A DNA stretch of 64,000 bases from Trichoplusia ni. Its lineage: Eukaryota > Arthropoda > Insecta > Lepidoptera > Noctuidae. Location: contig NC_039501.1 of NCBI RefSeq assembly GCF_003590095.1, forward strand, positions 124,001 through 188,000. Reading direction: 5' to 3'. Made by a program: the position numbers and the translations under genes. Of the stretch, positions 47,873-59,000 are shown piece after piece (position 1 is the stretch's first letter; each line of letters starts with the position of its first letter). The notes beneath the pieces are model-generated. The model searched no databases. It saw nothing but the letters and a program-made list of their open reading frames with translations, and was not told the origin of the DNA.

Positions 47873-50249
47873 TTCTTTTTTTTATAACACTCAGTCGTTT
47901 TAGTTCCAATTTGTTACAGTTTAGTTATAGTTTAGGATCCAAATAAATGATTTGGATAAGTAAAACAATTTCGATCAAGACTACAAACAATATTATTTTT
48001 TGGAACAACCCACACTCAAACAAATACTAGAATCACACTTGTGTCTATTTATTTGATTAGAAATCAAACACACTGAAAACGTTTTGTAGGTGGAATCCTT
48101 CAGAAACCATAGCTTCATCTTCTAACATTCAATCAATCTTTAGTCCTAAAGGTCTAAAATCAATGATGATTAATGTCTTCTTTATTTGGAAGACGTGGGT
48201 TTATAAAGGCAAGCCTTTGTTTTAATATTCAATATTCATGCTAAGTAAATATTTGAACGCGAGTTATACAAATGATGTAGATATTTATAAAAGTTTTTAT
48301 ATTTTCACATGACTTGTATTATCTTCATTTTGAAAGAAGAATAATACTGGGAGTCTGGACCTGTCTCATAGTTAAAGAAATTCAGCTCCTCATATAGGAT
48401 TGAGCACTGAACATCTAGCTTGCTCACTGCGGGAGATTCTAGATATATTCCTGACTGAATTCCAATTCAGGAAGCAATTAGAGCCTAGCTTTTTTCATTA
48501 CATTTTCATTCACCGTTTAGCAGTCGAGTTTTAGAGTAATCTTGAAAAAAATACCATTCAGTTTAACTGAATCTTTGACTTAGGTTTACTGCTCTCCAAA
48601 TTGTAGTCAACCTTCCTGGCATGGGCCACTCAAATCCGTTCAACTAAAAAAAAAACATTTTATCATTTCATATAAATCAATCGACCAATAAAAAACGCTC
48701 AGCACACAAGTCTAGCTCATAACAACCCAATAGATTCACCATTAATTACATGACCATCCAATCAGAAGCTAGCAGTGCAGGCGAACCCGGGCGTCTAGCC
48801 AGTGCACACATAACTCATTTACTTCCCCTCTAATAAAACGCGATGTCATTATCCTTACAATTTCCCTTACGGCTTAAGGGCTAGTACACACAGACACCAG
48901 AGGCAAACCCTAGTAAAACTCCATATAATCGCGGATTTTATCTTTATTGGGTAAACATGTTGCGTGTGGACGCGGCCTTAGCTCGGACGATGTATTGTGG
49001 AGATAAGGTGATTTAAGAATTGAGGATTAAGCTAAGGAGCTCCGAGGAAATAGGTCACATTTATAATCATTGGATCTGGAATAAGGCTGGAAATAAAAGG
49101 ACATTAAAGGTAGCACGTTAGTTAAGACTCATGCGTTTTTGCTATGATAGAAGTGTAAATTCTATGCGCCCTGTACAATTTATGTCGATGATCGCTATTG
49201 AAAGTGATTGACAATGAATTAATTTTGTGTGGATCGCAATCATTGATTTTGCATCGCAAAGCGTCTATTAAATAATTTGTTAATAGAAAAAACTGTTTTC
49301 AGACAATTATCGTTCAAAAGCAATTGAGGTATCAATTATTTTTAGAAAAAGCAACACTAGATATGCCATAAATATATTACTAAAAAAGTGATGTAAAAGG
49401 CCTAACGAAAGTGGCAATTACGAAATCATTTTCAGGATCCCATACGTCAGAGGTTAAATGAAACGGTTTATTTTCACAAAAAAGTATGGCATATAGCAAA
49501 AGGGGTGTTTTAAGTGCCTGAGTCTCTGCTTAATACAGTTTCATAGTTGCCGTTGTGAACAACAGAATTTGCTACTTAGAGTTGTCTGAAAGTCTTACTA
49601 ATTTTGTCATGGTATTTAGTATTGTTTTAACGCTTTCCAGCCTGAACTGCTCTATCGAGATTGATGAAAATAGATATTCACATAGATATTCACTTGGAAG
49701 AAGAGGCGAGATCTAACAAAAATTAATTTAAGTTTAAATGCTTATAATTTAATACATGCTGTTTAAATAAAAACATCACGACCTACTATTTCAATAATTT
49801 ATTCACAAGTCAAATGAAAAATATTAAATATTGCATTCCCTTTTTATTCTTTCATTTAACATTTAAATCGTTGTCCAGCATGCATACATGAATATGTCTC
49901 GCTAATATAATATTTACAAACAACAAAAATATATTTAACGTATCATCAATATTATAAATTTGTAATAAACTGAAATTGCCGAGCAATTACTGACAGCTCT
50001 GGATTACACGATTACATCAAATATTAACAACACAACTTTATAACGTAAATAAGTGTAAATAAGGTTGGAATTGTGTTACCATTGTCAATATTTTACGTTA
50101 ATAAACAAATGTTTTACCAAAATGGTTATATAGCCTAGTATTTGATTGGTCAATCTGCATACAAAGTATTTTGATCAAATAAGTTCATTATCAAAAATAT
50201 TTAATTCGTAGTGTGTTCAAGTGACGGTTAAAAATTGCATGTTTTTAGC
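47873..50249. other. Intron-like non-coding DNA
   Basis: AT-rich. No exon, RNA gene or repeat was recognised. Confidence 0.5.
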
Positions 50250-50395
50250 GATCCCAAAGGGTAAACTTGGAACCCTACCTCTATGACTCCTTTGTTTGTT
50301 TGTCAGGCCGTCCGTCACTGGGTACTATCTCATGATCGAATTATAGCTAGGCAGTTGATTTTTTTAACAGATAATGTATGATAAGGCTGTCGTAT
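50250..50395 (+). repeat. Dispersed insect repeat (R1)
   Basis: 'cccaaagggtaaacttgg', 'gtcaggccgtccgtcact', 'ctatctcatgatcgaattat' and 'agctaggcagttga' follow the family order. The 3' part is diverged. Confidence 0.65.
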
Positions 50396-53300
50396 AAGGA
50401 TACTTAACTGTAAAGATAGTTTTAAGTTGATGAAATAAATAAATAAATAATTTTTGCGAATTTGTTTTCTTTAGCCTATAGGTACGAAACCTAAAATCAT
50501 TACCATTCTATTCGACACAGTTGTGTAAAAAGTTGGCATCCGTGACAATATAATTATTTATTAAGTCTGTACCAGATGACCTAGATTCTATCATTGGTCT
50601 GTAATTACTGGTGACTGAGACAAATGAACGAGGTTGAAGGCTACAAGTGATCATTTATTTTAATTAGTCTATTGAGCACAAATTACATAAGTCAGGCTTA
50701 GTAGATAGAGGGTAACCTTGATTTGTGTTAGATAATCTAAAAAGTTTTTACTGAAATGTAACTCTTAAACTAAAAAAGTATCCTGTAAATAGGTTTTATT
50801 GGAATCGCACTCAAAATAAGAGAGTTACCTGAATTTTTATTTAGAATATTTTTGAGGTATATTCTGTATAAAACCTAATCTCATAGTTAGAGGCCTCTTG
50901 AATTCCTAGTATTGCTGAAAGATGACCTTTTGTTAGATTTTTAGCACTCGGACTTAAAGGTTAAAAACGGAAAGCTGTTCTATTCGTCTTATACCAGGCA
51001 GTATCTCATCAACCGCAATAGCAAGACATTAAAAAAAATTCAAATATGTGTTTCTGTTGTCGTTATAACAACAACGGTAGGTATATCATGAAATTGATGA
51101 GGGACAATACTTTTTTGCAAAATTTTATTTTTCCCCAACATATTTGCAAGAAACCTTCTGCATTGCGATTTCGACGAACTGTTGACCAGTTTCCTACCTT
51201 TAAAATAGCTCCACACAACATTTCAGCCTGAAACCAGTACCCAACATTTAACAAAAGTTCAATTATCATAAATTATTCATGCCGGATTCGACCCCCGACC
51301 CCTGAGTTAATCCTTATCTATTATTTCGTCTACTCTGGCCGCTCAGCGGGTCATTTATATCGGAACATTAAACTTGATATAATCTGTGTAACGCGATTGT
51401 ACCGCAAATAAACACCCCTTAAGATACTAACGGTTAAGTCGATTGGTTACGAACACTGACAAATAAATTTACATTGAGAAATGGATTAAGTTGTAGACTT
51501 TTTTTTGAGCTTATTCAAAAATCATTTATTGTGTAAGGAGTATAAATCATGACGTAAACATATCTTTTTATTGCTATGCAACGAAATCCTATAAAAAACA
51601 CCCCAAAACGATATATTTGTGCCAGTGGTCTCAAATCGTACTTGAACACTAGTCATTTAAAATCTTTCCTTCAAGGTTTCTTTTATTTCAAGGTTAAGAC
51701 ACAGAATAAAATATTAGAATTCCAATTTTTAATTCACCACATACCATTTCAGAGCAATATCTTTTACTATCCACACCACCCCGAACAATACCCACCTAAC
51801 ATTCAATTAAATTAATTGAACCGCAACTTAGTAATTCAATCAATTGAACACAAAATCACAATATATTCAACAATGGCAGAACCCAATCGAGTTCGGTAAC
51901 GGAGGGGAGATAAAGAGATTACTAGACGTAACGTGTCGACATGAATTATTGTCGGACAGACAGATTATAGGGGAAGATGTGACTTCATTATTACAGGATA
52001 TTGAACTAAAGAATATTCAGAGGAATCTACCAGCACCTCTTAATATTATATTATTGGTGTTGTAGTAGAGAGATGCCGCTCTACGTGAAGTGTTCAGTCT
52101 TTGTTCGATAACTCCAGTAATATTATCTTGGGCGATGGAAGCTTGACTGATAAGGAGGACTACAAACTGATAGCCAACCTTTATAAGTTGGAGAAATAAC
52201 GCTCAAAGGAAATGAAAGGCCTGGCTCATGAAAAACATAACCCTTTGCTATTAAATTTGATTATTTAATTCGATCATGTGACCACACTTTCACCGCACAA
52301 TCATGAGCTTTGAAATTTACTTAACACTGATTGACATTCTGCAATTGTCTTTGCCAATAATTCTGATCTTACATAAAATTTCATTCCTTTCAAAAAAGAG
52401 GGTGAAATTCACAAGTAGCTTGTTTAAAAAGCAATGCCGTCCTAAAATGATTGTTCCAGTCTAATTCATTTGAATAACATTTTCCTTGTTATCCCCGCTT
52501 TGCAGACGATTCTCAGATGTTTTTGAAGAGTTCTATTAACAAGGGTTTAAGAACTACAAACCGAGTTGTCCACTTATCCCCCGAAGCCTCCAACTATCCT
52601 CCCACTTCGCTCATAGTTCGTTTTAAATGGCCATCAGAAGATTGGTTATACCCTAAACTTGTATTCCCGTCCACGGACTCTCGTATCTCACTTAGGGACC
52701 ATACAAATCCGTCAGATTATCGACAAGGGTGAAACGTAATTTTCTACAAAACGAATCAATGTGAAACTATAATGTATTACATTAGTTCAAAGGCTGAATG
52801 CAGCCGTGCCTCTGCCCGAACGTGACCTAATTTAGAAGAAACAAAGCGATCCCAAACGACAATATTAATCTTAATTCAAAATAAACAAAAACAACCCTTA
52901 ATGTCCTAAACATAACGGTTGTTTTAACCGAAAATTGAGATTTGTTCCTCCATTTTGCTGTACAAACAATAAACACAGGTGATGTAAACAAAAACAACTC
53001 TTATGTAGATGTAATAGGGGGTATATCGAGTGGAAAAGGAAAATTGCGAGTATTTTTTGGGGCAACAATACAATTTACCAATTTTAAGGAAAACTAGGGT
53101 TTAGGTAAACGGGATAAGGTGCACATGAAATGTAAAATAAAATTGGTGCTGACGCCATGGATTCGATAAGGCCCTTGGTTTCAATCATTGGCAGAATAAA
53201 ATTCGGTATCTTCTTTTTCGCTTTGTGTTTACTCAATTTTGAGTTGAGACGTGATTTTGAATATTTTTTGTAACAATATAAAAGAAAGATAAATAAGGTC

Positions 53301-53745
53301 CTTTATATAAAACATTATTTAATAGCAGCCTTATACGAAGGAAGGAATTTCGAAAGTGATTTTTGTTTAGATTTCTATTTCTTGTAAATTGGTCGACCCT
53401 TTTTTCAGCTGTTGCTAAGGGTTCCAGAATTTGTAGTGTAATGTTTTTCAGATAACCATTATGTGTGTATTTCTGGTCCATATTTATTGCTTATTCGTAA
53501 ATATTAAAGATAGAAAATTTTATTAAGCTCCGTTGCTTCTTCGAGACAAAAGACGTTGATTGTAAAACAGCCATCTATCTAAAACGTTAGTTGATGAAAT
53601 TGCTATCCAAGAACGCTCTACGAAAACACTTCAAGAATTTACTTACCCAGCGTTTTAATAATAAAATCTTATTCTTCCACAAAATGGGCAACATCTACCT
53701 GAATACTAAGCTTCTTTTATGCCACCCTTGTACAGAAACGCTGTG
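50396..53745. other. Intron-like non-coding DNA
   Basis: Holds a short R1 piece ('gtgtttctgttgtcgttat', 51046-51066). A possible degraded tRNA SINE on the minus strand is at about 51278-51345 (B-box-like 'gggtcgaatccggc'). ORFs at 51844-52065 and 52517-52732 have no supporting features. Confidence 0.4.
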
Positions 53746-53853
53746 TAAGCACATAATACATCTTGGTGAGAGCGCAGTGGGTCCAGCCGTGTCGCCGCTC
53801 CGCTGACTTGCACTTCTAAACACATCTCTTAGGAGTGTATGAGCCCCTGGTAC
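53746..53853 (+). repeat. Dispersed repeat pair, copy A
   Basis: Shares 'cacataatacatcttg', 'gctgacttgcacttc' and 'cctggtact' in order with copy B at 54500. About 110 bp, GC-richer than its surroundings. Family unknown. Confidence 0.6.
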
Positions 53854-54499
53854 TTTTGTTACGTATGGACGAAGTCGTTAGTTTTTTACTGTGCTCCTTC
53901 TAAATGGAATTTTCAACTATTACTGAATGTAAAGACTTTTATTTCACACAGACGTTTTCGTTATTTCATTTTCAGGTCCTTTAAAAGAAATTGTTTGATT
54001 CAGGAACTTTCTTTGGTCAATAAGTTAAAAAAAAAATGTGCACTAACTTAGATTTATAAGGAGGGTATTTATCTCTTATTATGTTATGGTAGCCTGGTAA
54101 GAATTTAATTTAGACGTTTTTGTCGCCAATGCAATCTCATAAGATTTATATAAAGGAAATAATAATAAGGCTGAAGAAATTTTCTTTTCAATGTCACGTA
54201 TTTTTAATGAACAACAATGGATATTCATTTTTTATCTTGTCCCGAAAACATAAGAAATGATCACACTTATGTGTAAGTCTACATCACAAGCTCCAACCAA
54301 CACTTTAAAACAGTTTATCTTTTTAAATTTTTATTGTACTTGATTTTATTGACTTGAAAGATTTTCACTTTTCTACACAGTCGTCATCCCTAACGATTCA
54401 CAAGCTTGAACCATATTGAAAATAACTTTTAACTTGAATAACTGGTGCAGTTAAAGATACTCCGATGTCCTAATACTGTTGAAATGCTAGTCTTTATGT
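53854..54499. other. Non-coding spacer between repeat copies
   Basis: AT-rich with no recognised feature. Confidence 0.45.
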
Positions 54500-54597
54500 C
54501 AGCATATAATACGTCTTGTGAGCGCAGACCGGACCCGGGCGCCCGCTGACTTGCACTTCCAACTGAATAACTCCTCCGAGTTATGCACGCCTGGTAT
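54500..54597 (+). repeat. Dispersed repeat pair, copy B
   Basis: 'catataatacgtcttg', 'agcgcagaccgg', 'cgctgacttgcacttcc' and 'cctggtatt' align with copy A, 754 bp upstream. It carries a short stem, 'aactcctccgagtt'. Confidence 0.6.
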
Positions 54598-54879
54598 TTC
54601 AAGGCACTTACTTGTCAGTTCGTTGTAATTAAAGTTATGCTTAATATTATTTTTTTCCAATATTTTACAGGGGAATTTTTTCTGTCTGTATTACAAATTT
54701 AACAATTTAACTGGCTTTGCTGATTTTATTGCAGTTTGCCATTAGATCGGTTAGGTTAATTTGAAAATAGTACTTTTGAAAATCAGACAAAGGATGGTGT
54801 TTCAAGTTTACAATCATACAGAGCATAATTTTTTTTAGGATAAATATTGTGTTTTGATAAAGCTAAGATACAGTTTTTT

Positions 54880-55010
54880 GAGGTCTGTACCCGAAGGGTT
54901 AAAACGAAACCTCTGGAGGTTCCATTATGTGTCCACCTGTCTGTCTATCACCAGGTTGAATCTCCTGAATTGTGACGTCTACAGAAAAATCTGTTTATGC
55001 TTTAAAAGCG
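54880..55010 (+). repeat. Dispersed insect repeat (R1)
   Basis: 'ctgtacccgaagggttaaaa', 'ccacctgtctgtctatcac', 'aggttgaatctcctgaa' and 'gtgacgtctacag' give the family order. Confidence 0.65.
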
Positions 55011-55546
55011 TTAAAACTGTGGTTAAGCAACGTGGCTATAGTCACGAACTTGATGGGTTACTATTTTTTAAAATTTTCATTTTACCAACTTTCTTTTTTG
55101 CCTTCAATGCGAATCCGACTCGTACTTGACCGATTTTCTTTAACGTTCAAGCAATAAAAGACTGCACATTTATTTTTAAAGCGACTGACCTCACTCCTCA
55201 AAAGAATATAGATGCTACTTGGACCTTACTACCTCAATTTAAGTAGAAAACCCACACCATAACACTTCATGACACCATATAAACCCTATAAAATCCATAC
55301 TTGGAGGTTTTTGATATCGTATGCCACAGGGGTCTACAGGGGGTCACGTACCAACTATTATGTCTAAATTTTATCCAATAACTGAAATATTGGATGAACG
55401 TGACGGATTTTTACCGTTTGCTTTGGTTTTTTACGAAGCAAAGCGTTTATTAGGTCAGCAGGGCTGTTCGTTATTTTAATAATGTGTTTCAGTTACTTTT
55501 ACGTGAAAGAGTCTATACCCATAAAGGTGTTTTTTAAGATTCTGAA
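55011..55546. other. Non-coding stretch
   Basis: AT-rich, with short ORFs only. A purine-rich/GC patch, 'cacaggggtctacagggggt', lies near 55325. Confidence 0.4.
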
Positions 55547-55641
55547 ACAAAAGGGTAAAAACGGAATTTTACGACTAAGGTTTAGCTGTCTGTCTGTCTG
55601 TCTGTTATCAGGCTTCATCTCATGAACTAGTTAGTTATGAC
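55547..55641 (+). repeat. Dispersed insect repeat (R1), left half, split by BEL/Pao
   Basis: 'aaaagggtaaaaacgg', a GTCT array (about 55588-55605), 'tcaggcttcatctcatgaac' and 'tagttatgac' run straight into the retrotransposon LTR. The right half resumes at 62173. Confidence 0.75.
55637..55641. repeat. Target-site duplication ATGAC, left copy
   Basis: ATGAC directly precedes the LTR here and directly follows the other LTR at 62173-62177. Five bases fits BEL/Pao integration. Confidence 0.9.
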
Positions 55642-55911
55642 TGTAAAGTTGTATACGTCCCTAATGTCACTTGTGATAAATAAAACACTAGGATCCAGAG
55701 AAGACCAATTTAATGAAACGTAGCCGCGGTGTCATTCTTTGCTCGAAAATCTTAACACCGCGATACAGAAAGGTGACGTCACAGTCATAACGCCATCTTT
55801 TGAATAATGATCAAACTACAACAACATAAGTTATGTATAAACTGTCATAAAAACATGTATTAAAATATTGTAAAGAAAATGTAACACTAAACCATTCATA
55901 AAACTTGTACA
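55642..55911 (-). repeat. BEL/Pao 3' LTR
   Basis: 270 bp. Contains a perfect 8-bp inverted repeat (CGCGGTGT 55725-55732, ACACCGCG 55755-55762) and a TGACGTCA site at 55774-55781, next to a 'aagatggcg' motif in minus orientation. ATTAAA, a variant poly(A) signal, occurs on the transcribed strand. Confidence 0.93.
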
Positions 55912-56065
55912 TGCCACCCACCAAGGACATAATAGCGTTATGTCCTTTCACAAATTGCATAGATACCACCCACCATGAGGTCAGGGGCAAATAAATAATA
56001 ACTAAACATCTTAAATCCTAAAATTATCGTAACGTAAAACTTAACTAACATGAAATGAAATCACA
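55912..56065 (-). other. BEL/Pao 3' untranslated segment with hairpin and purine-rich tract
   Basis: Adjacent to the LTR the transcribed strand reads 'ttggtgggtggca', a likely but imperfect polypurine tract. A near copy ('ggtgggtgg') recurs at about 55974-55984. A perfect 10-bp stem (AAGGACATAA/TTATGTCCTT, 55923-55947, loop TAGCG) lies 11 bases from the LTR. Confidence 0.6.
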
Positions 56066-59000
56066 TCATTTAGCGACAGGCAAGATACATAATTTTGATG
56101 TAGGTCTTTTAATAAGTGATCCGTTACACCTGAGAGTTACTACTCTTGTAACCTTGTCCAAACCAGGGTGTCTGTCTACAACCTTACCTAAAAGCCAACG
56201 GGCAGGAGGCAAATTATCCTCCTTGATCAAAACTACATCTCCAATATTGGGTTCTGGAATATGTTTTGTCCATTTATAACGCTGTAACAACTGAACCAAG
56301 TACTCAGCAGACCATCGTCTCCAAAAATCTTGCAACATGCGTTGAGTAACCTGCCAACGTCTCAGGTTACTGATGTTTGAGTGTTCATAATTCCGTTCAG
56401 GAACCGCTATCAGAGGCTCACCAATCAGAAAATGACCAGGTGTTAAAGGCGTAGGATCTGAGGAATTGTCAGACAACATTGATAACGGCCTGGAATTGAG
56501 ACAAGCTTCTACTTGAGACAACAGTGTAGACATTTCTTCGTAAGTAAGTGTTGAATTACCTATCACGCGTTTCAGGTGGAACTTCGTTGACTTCACTCCG
56601 GCTTCCCACAAACCACCGAAATTCGGGGAATGAGGTGGAATAAAGTGCCAGGAGGTGCTGTTATTGCCCAACCACTCTCTAATTTCTGCAGCTACGGACG
56701 ACTTCTCCGCTGCAACTAAATGTCTAAGCTCCCGGGAAGCACCAACGAAATTCGTACCGTTGTCGCTCCAAATGTCTGCAACAAAACCGCGACGAGCCAC
56801 AAATCGTTTGAAGCCGGCTATAAAGCCGTGTGCTGTCAAGTCACTAATGACTTCTAAATGAATGGCCTTGGTTGCCATGCATACAAATACGCAAATGTAA
56901 CCCTTGTGCGATTGGTGACCTCGACCCTTTGATGTTCTAAGGTTGATGGGGCCAGCAAAATCTACACCTGTATGGTAGAACGGTCTAGCGGGAGTGACTC
57001 GACTTTTCGGCAATTGACCCATAAACGGGGTTTGAGTAGATGCCGAGTACCGCTTACACTTAACACATTTGCGGACATAAGCCTTAACTTTATTCTTGGC
57101 TGACAGTATCCAATACTTTTTACGCAAATGACTCAGCATTAGTGTTGGTCCTCCATGCAAAGTCATTTTATGGGCTTCATCAATTACTAAATCGGTGAAA
57201 TGTCTGTTAGATGGCAAGATGATGGGGTGTTTGACAGCCTCATCCAAATTGGCATTTTGAATACGTCCTTTAACACGAAGAATACCTTCATCATCAATAA
57301 CTGGACAGAGACATCTCAGTTTGCTTTTAGGTTTCACGCTTCCTTTCATTCTAATATCCTTCATTTCTTCATCAAACTCTTGCCTCTGAGCATGTCTTAT
57401 ACATGTTTTTGTTGCGTCTTGTATTTCTTCAGGAGTTAAATACTTGTCATGTCCTTGGCCACCTTGATCCTTCCATCTCAAGACTCTTCTACAATATGCA
57501 ATCACCCGCACTAATCTTTGGAGAGTGGAATACTTTGTCCATACAGGAACTTCCTGTTGAGTTTCAGTCGCGACGTGCACCTTGATTGTTCGTTTCTCCG
57601 TGTTAGTGACAATTGACTTTGGTCTTGAGTATTCAATTGTCTCTTCATGAAGCCACGGTGGTCCTTGACTCCACAGTGAGCTACATGCAAGTTCCTGTGG
57701 TGTCAAACCTCTGGATGCAAGATCTGCAGGATTATGCGTTGATTGGACATGCGCCCAATGTGAGTTGTCAATGCGAGAAAGAATCGTGGAGACTCGGTTT
57801 CCAACGAAAGTAGTCCAATGACTTGGATGTTTACTGAGCCATGCTAACACGATTGATGAATCAGTCCAAGCGCGTATATGAGGAGGTGATATCTTCATCA
57901 CCTTAGCGACTTCAATAATAAGTTCAGAGAGTAAGACTGCTCCCATTAACTCCAAACGCGGAACTGACTGCTGCTTAACCGGTGCAACTTTAGTTCGAGC
58001 AGTAATTAAATTAACATGAATTTTTCCTTCGGCATCAATGGTTCTGACATACACTACAGCAGCATAAGCGGCAATTGACGCGTCGCAAAATCCATGTAAC
58101 TCCATCAATGAGTCGTCGGATTTCGTATTAATCCATCTCGGAATGCTGATCTTATTCGTCTCTACAAGGCTTGCACGGTAAGTTTCCCATTCACTAAGAA
58201 GATCTGGAGTTAATTCTGCATCCCAGTCTAGACCAGAAAGCCAGAGCTTTTGGATGAAGATCTTCGAGATAATGATGCAGGGTGCGACCCATCCAAGAGG
58301 ATCGAATAGCCGGGCGATGTCGGAGATTACTCTTCTTTTGGTAACTGGAAACTGCTGTGGAGGAAGTTGCACTGAATATTTACATTCATCACTCTGACGA
58401 TCCCATGAAATTCCTAAAATTTTCACCACCGAGTCCAGCTTGATATCCCTTTCCTGCTCTTCCTTCTGCTTTGTCCTTTCAGCATGACCTTGAATTCTCT
58501 TGTTCAATTCATTGCAACTGCTTACCCATTTCTGTAGTGGAAATTTACCTTTGGTGAGTACTTCTGTTAATCTTTCATGTAGATGTAATCCTTGATCAAC
58601 TGTCTGACAACCTGTCATTAAATCATCGACGTAAAAGTCATTTTTTATAATTTCAGATACGTCAGGGTAACTTCCACCTTCGTCGATTGCTACTTGCTGC
58701 AATGATTTCACTGCAAGGTAAGGAGCTGCTGCTGTACCAAAGGTAACTCTTACTAATTTATATTCCTTTATTACAGATTCCGGATCATCACGCCACACTA
58801 CTCTCTGAAATTCCGCATGTTCAGAAGAGACCTTCACCTGTCTGTACATTTTTACAATGTCAGCACAGAGACTTATGGGATGCATTCTCCATCTCATAAT
58901 GATATGACGTAACGGCGGTTGTAACCTTGGGCCTACCATGAGGTCATCGTTAAGTGACACTCCATTTAGACCTTTCATTGAAGCGTCGAACACTATTCGA

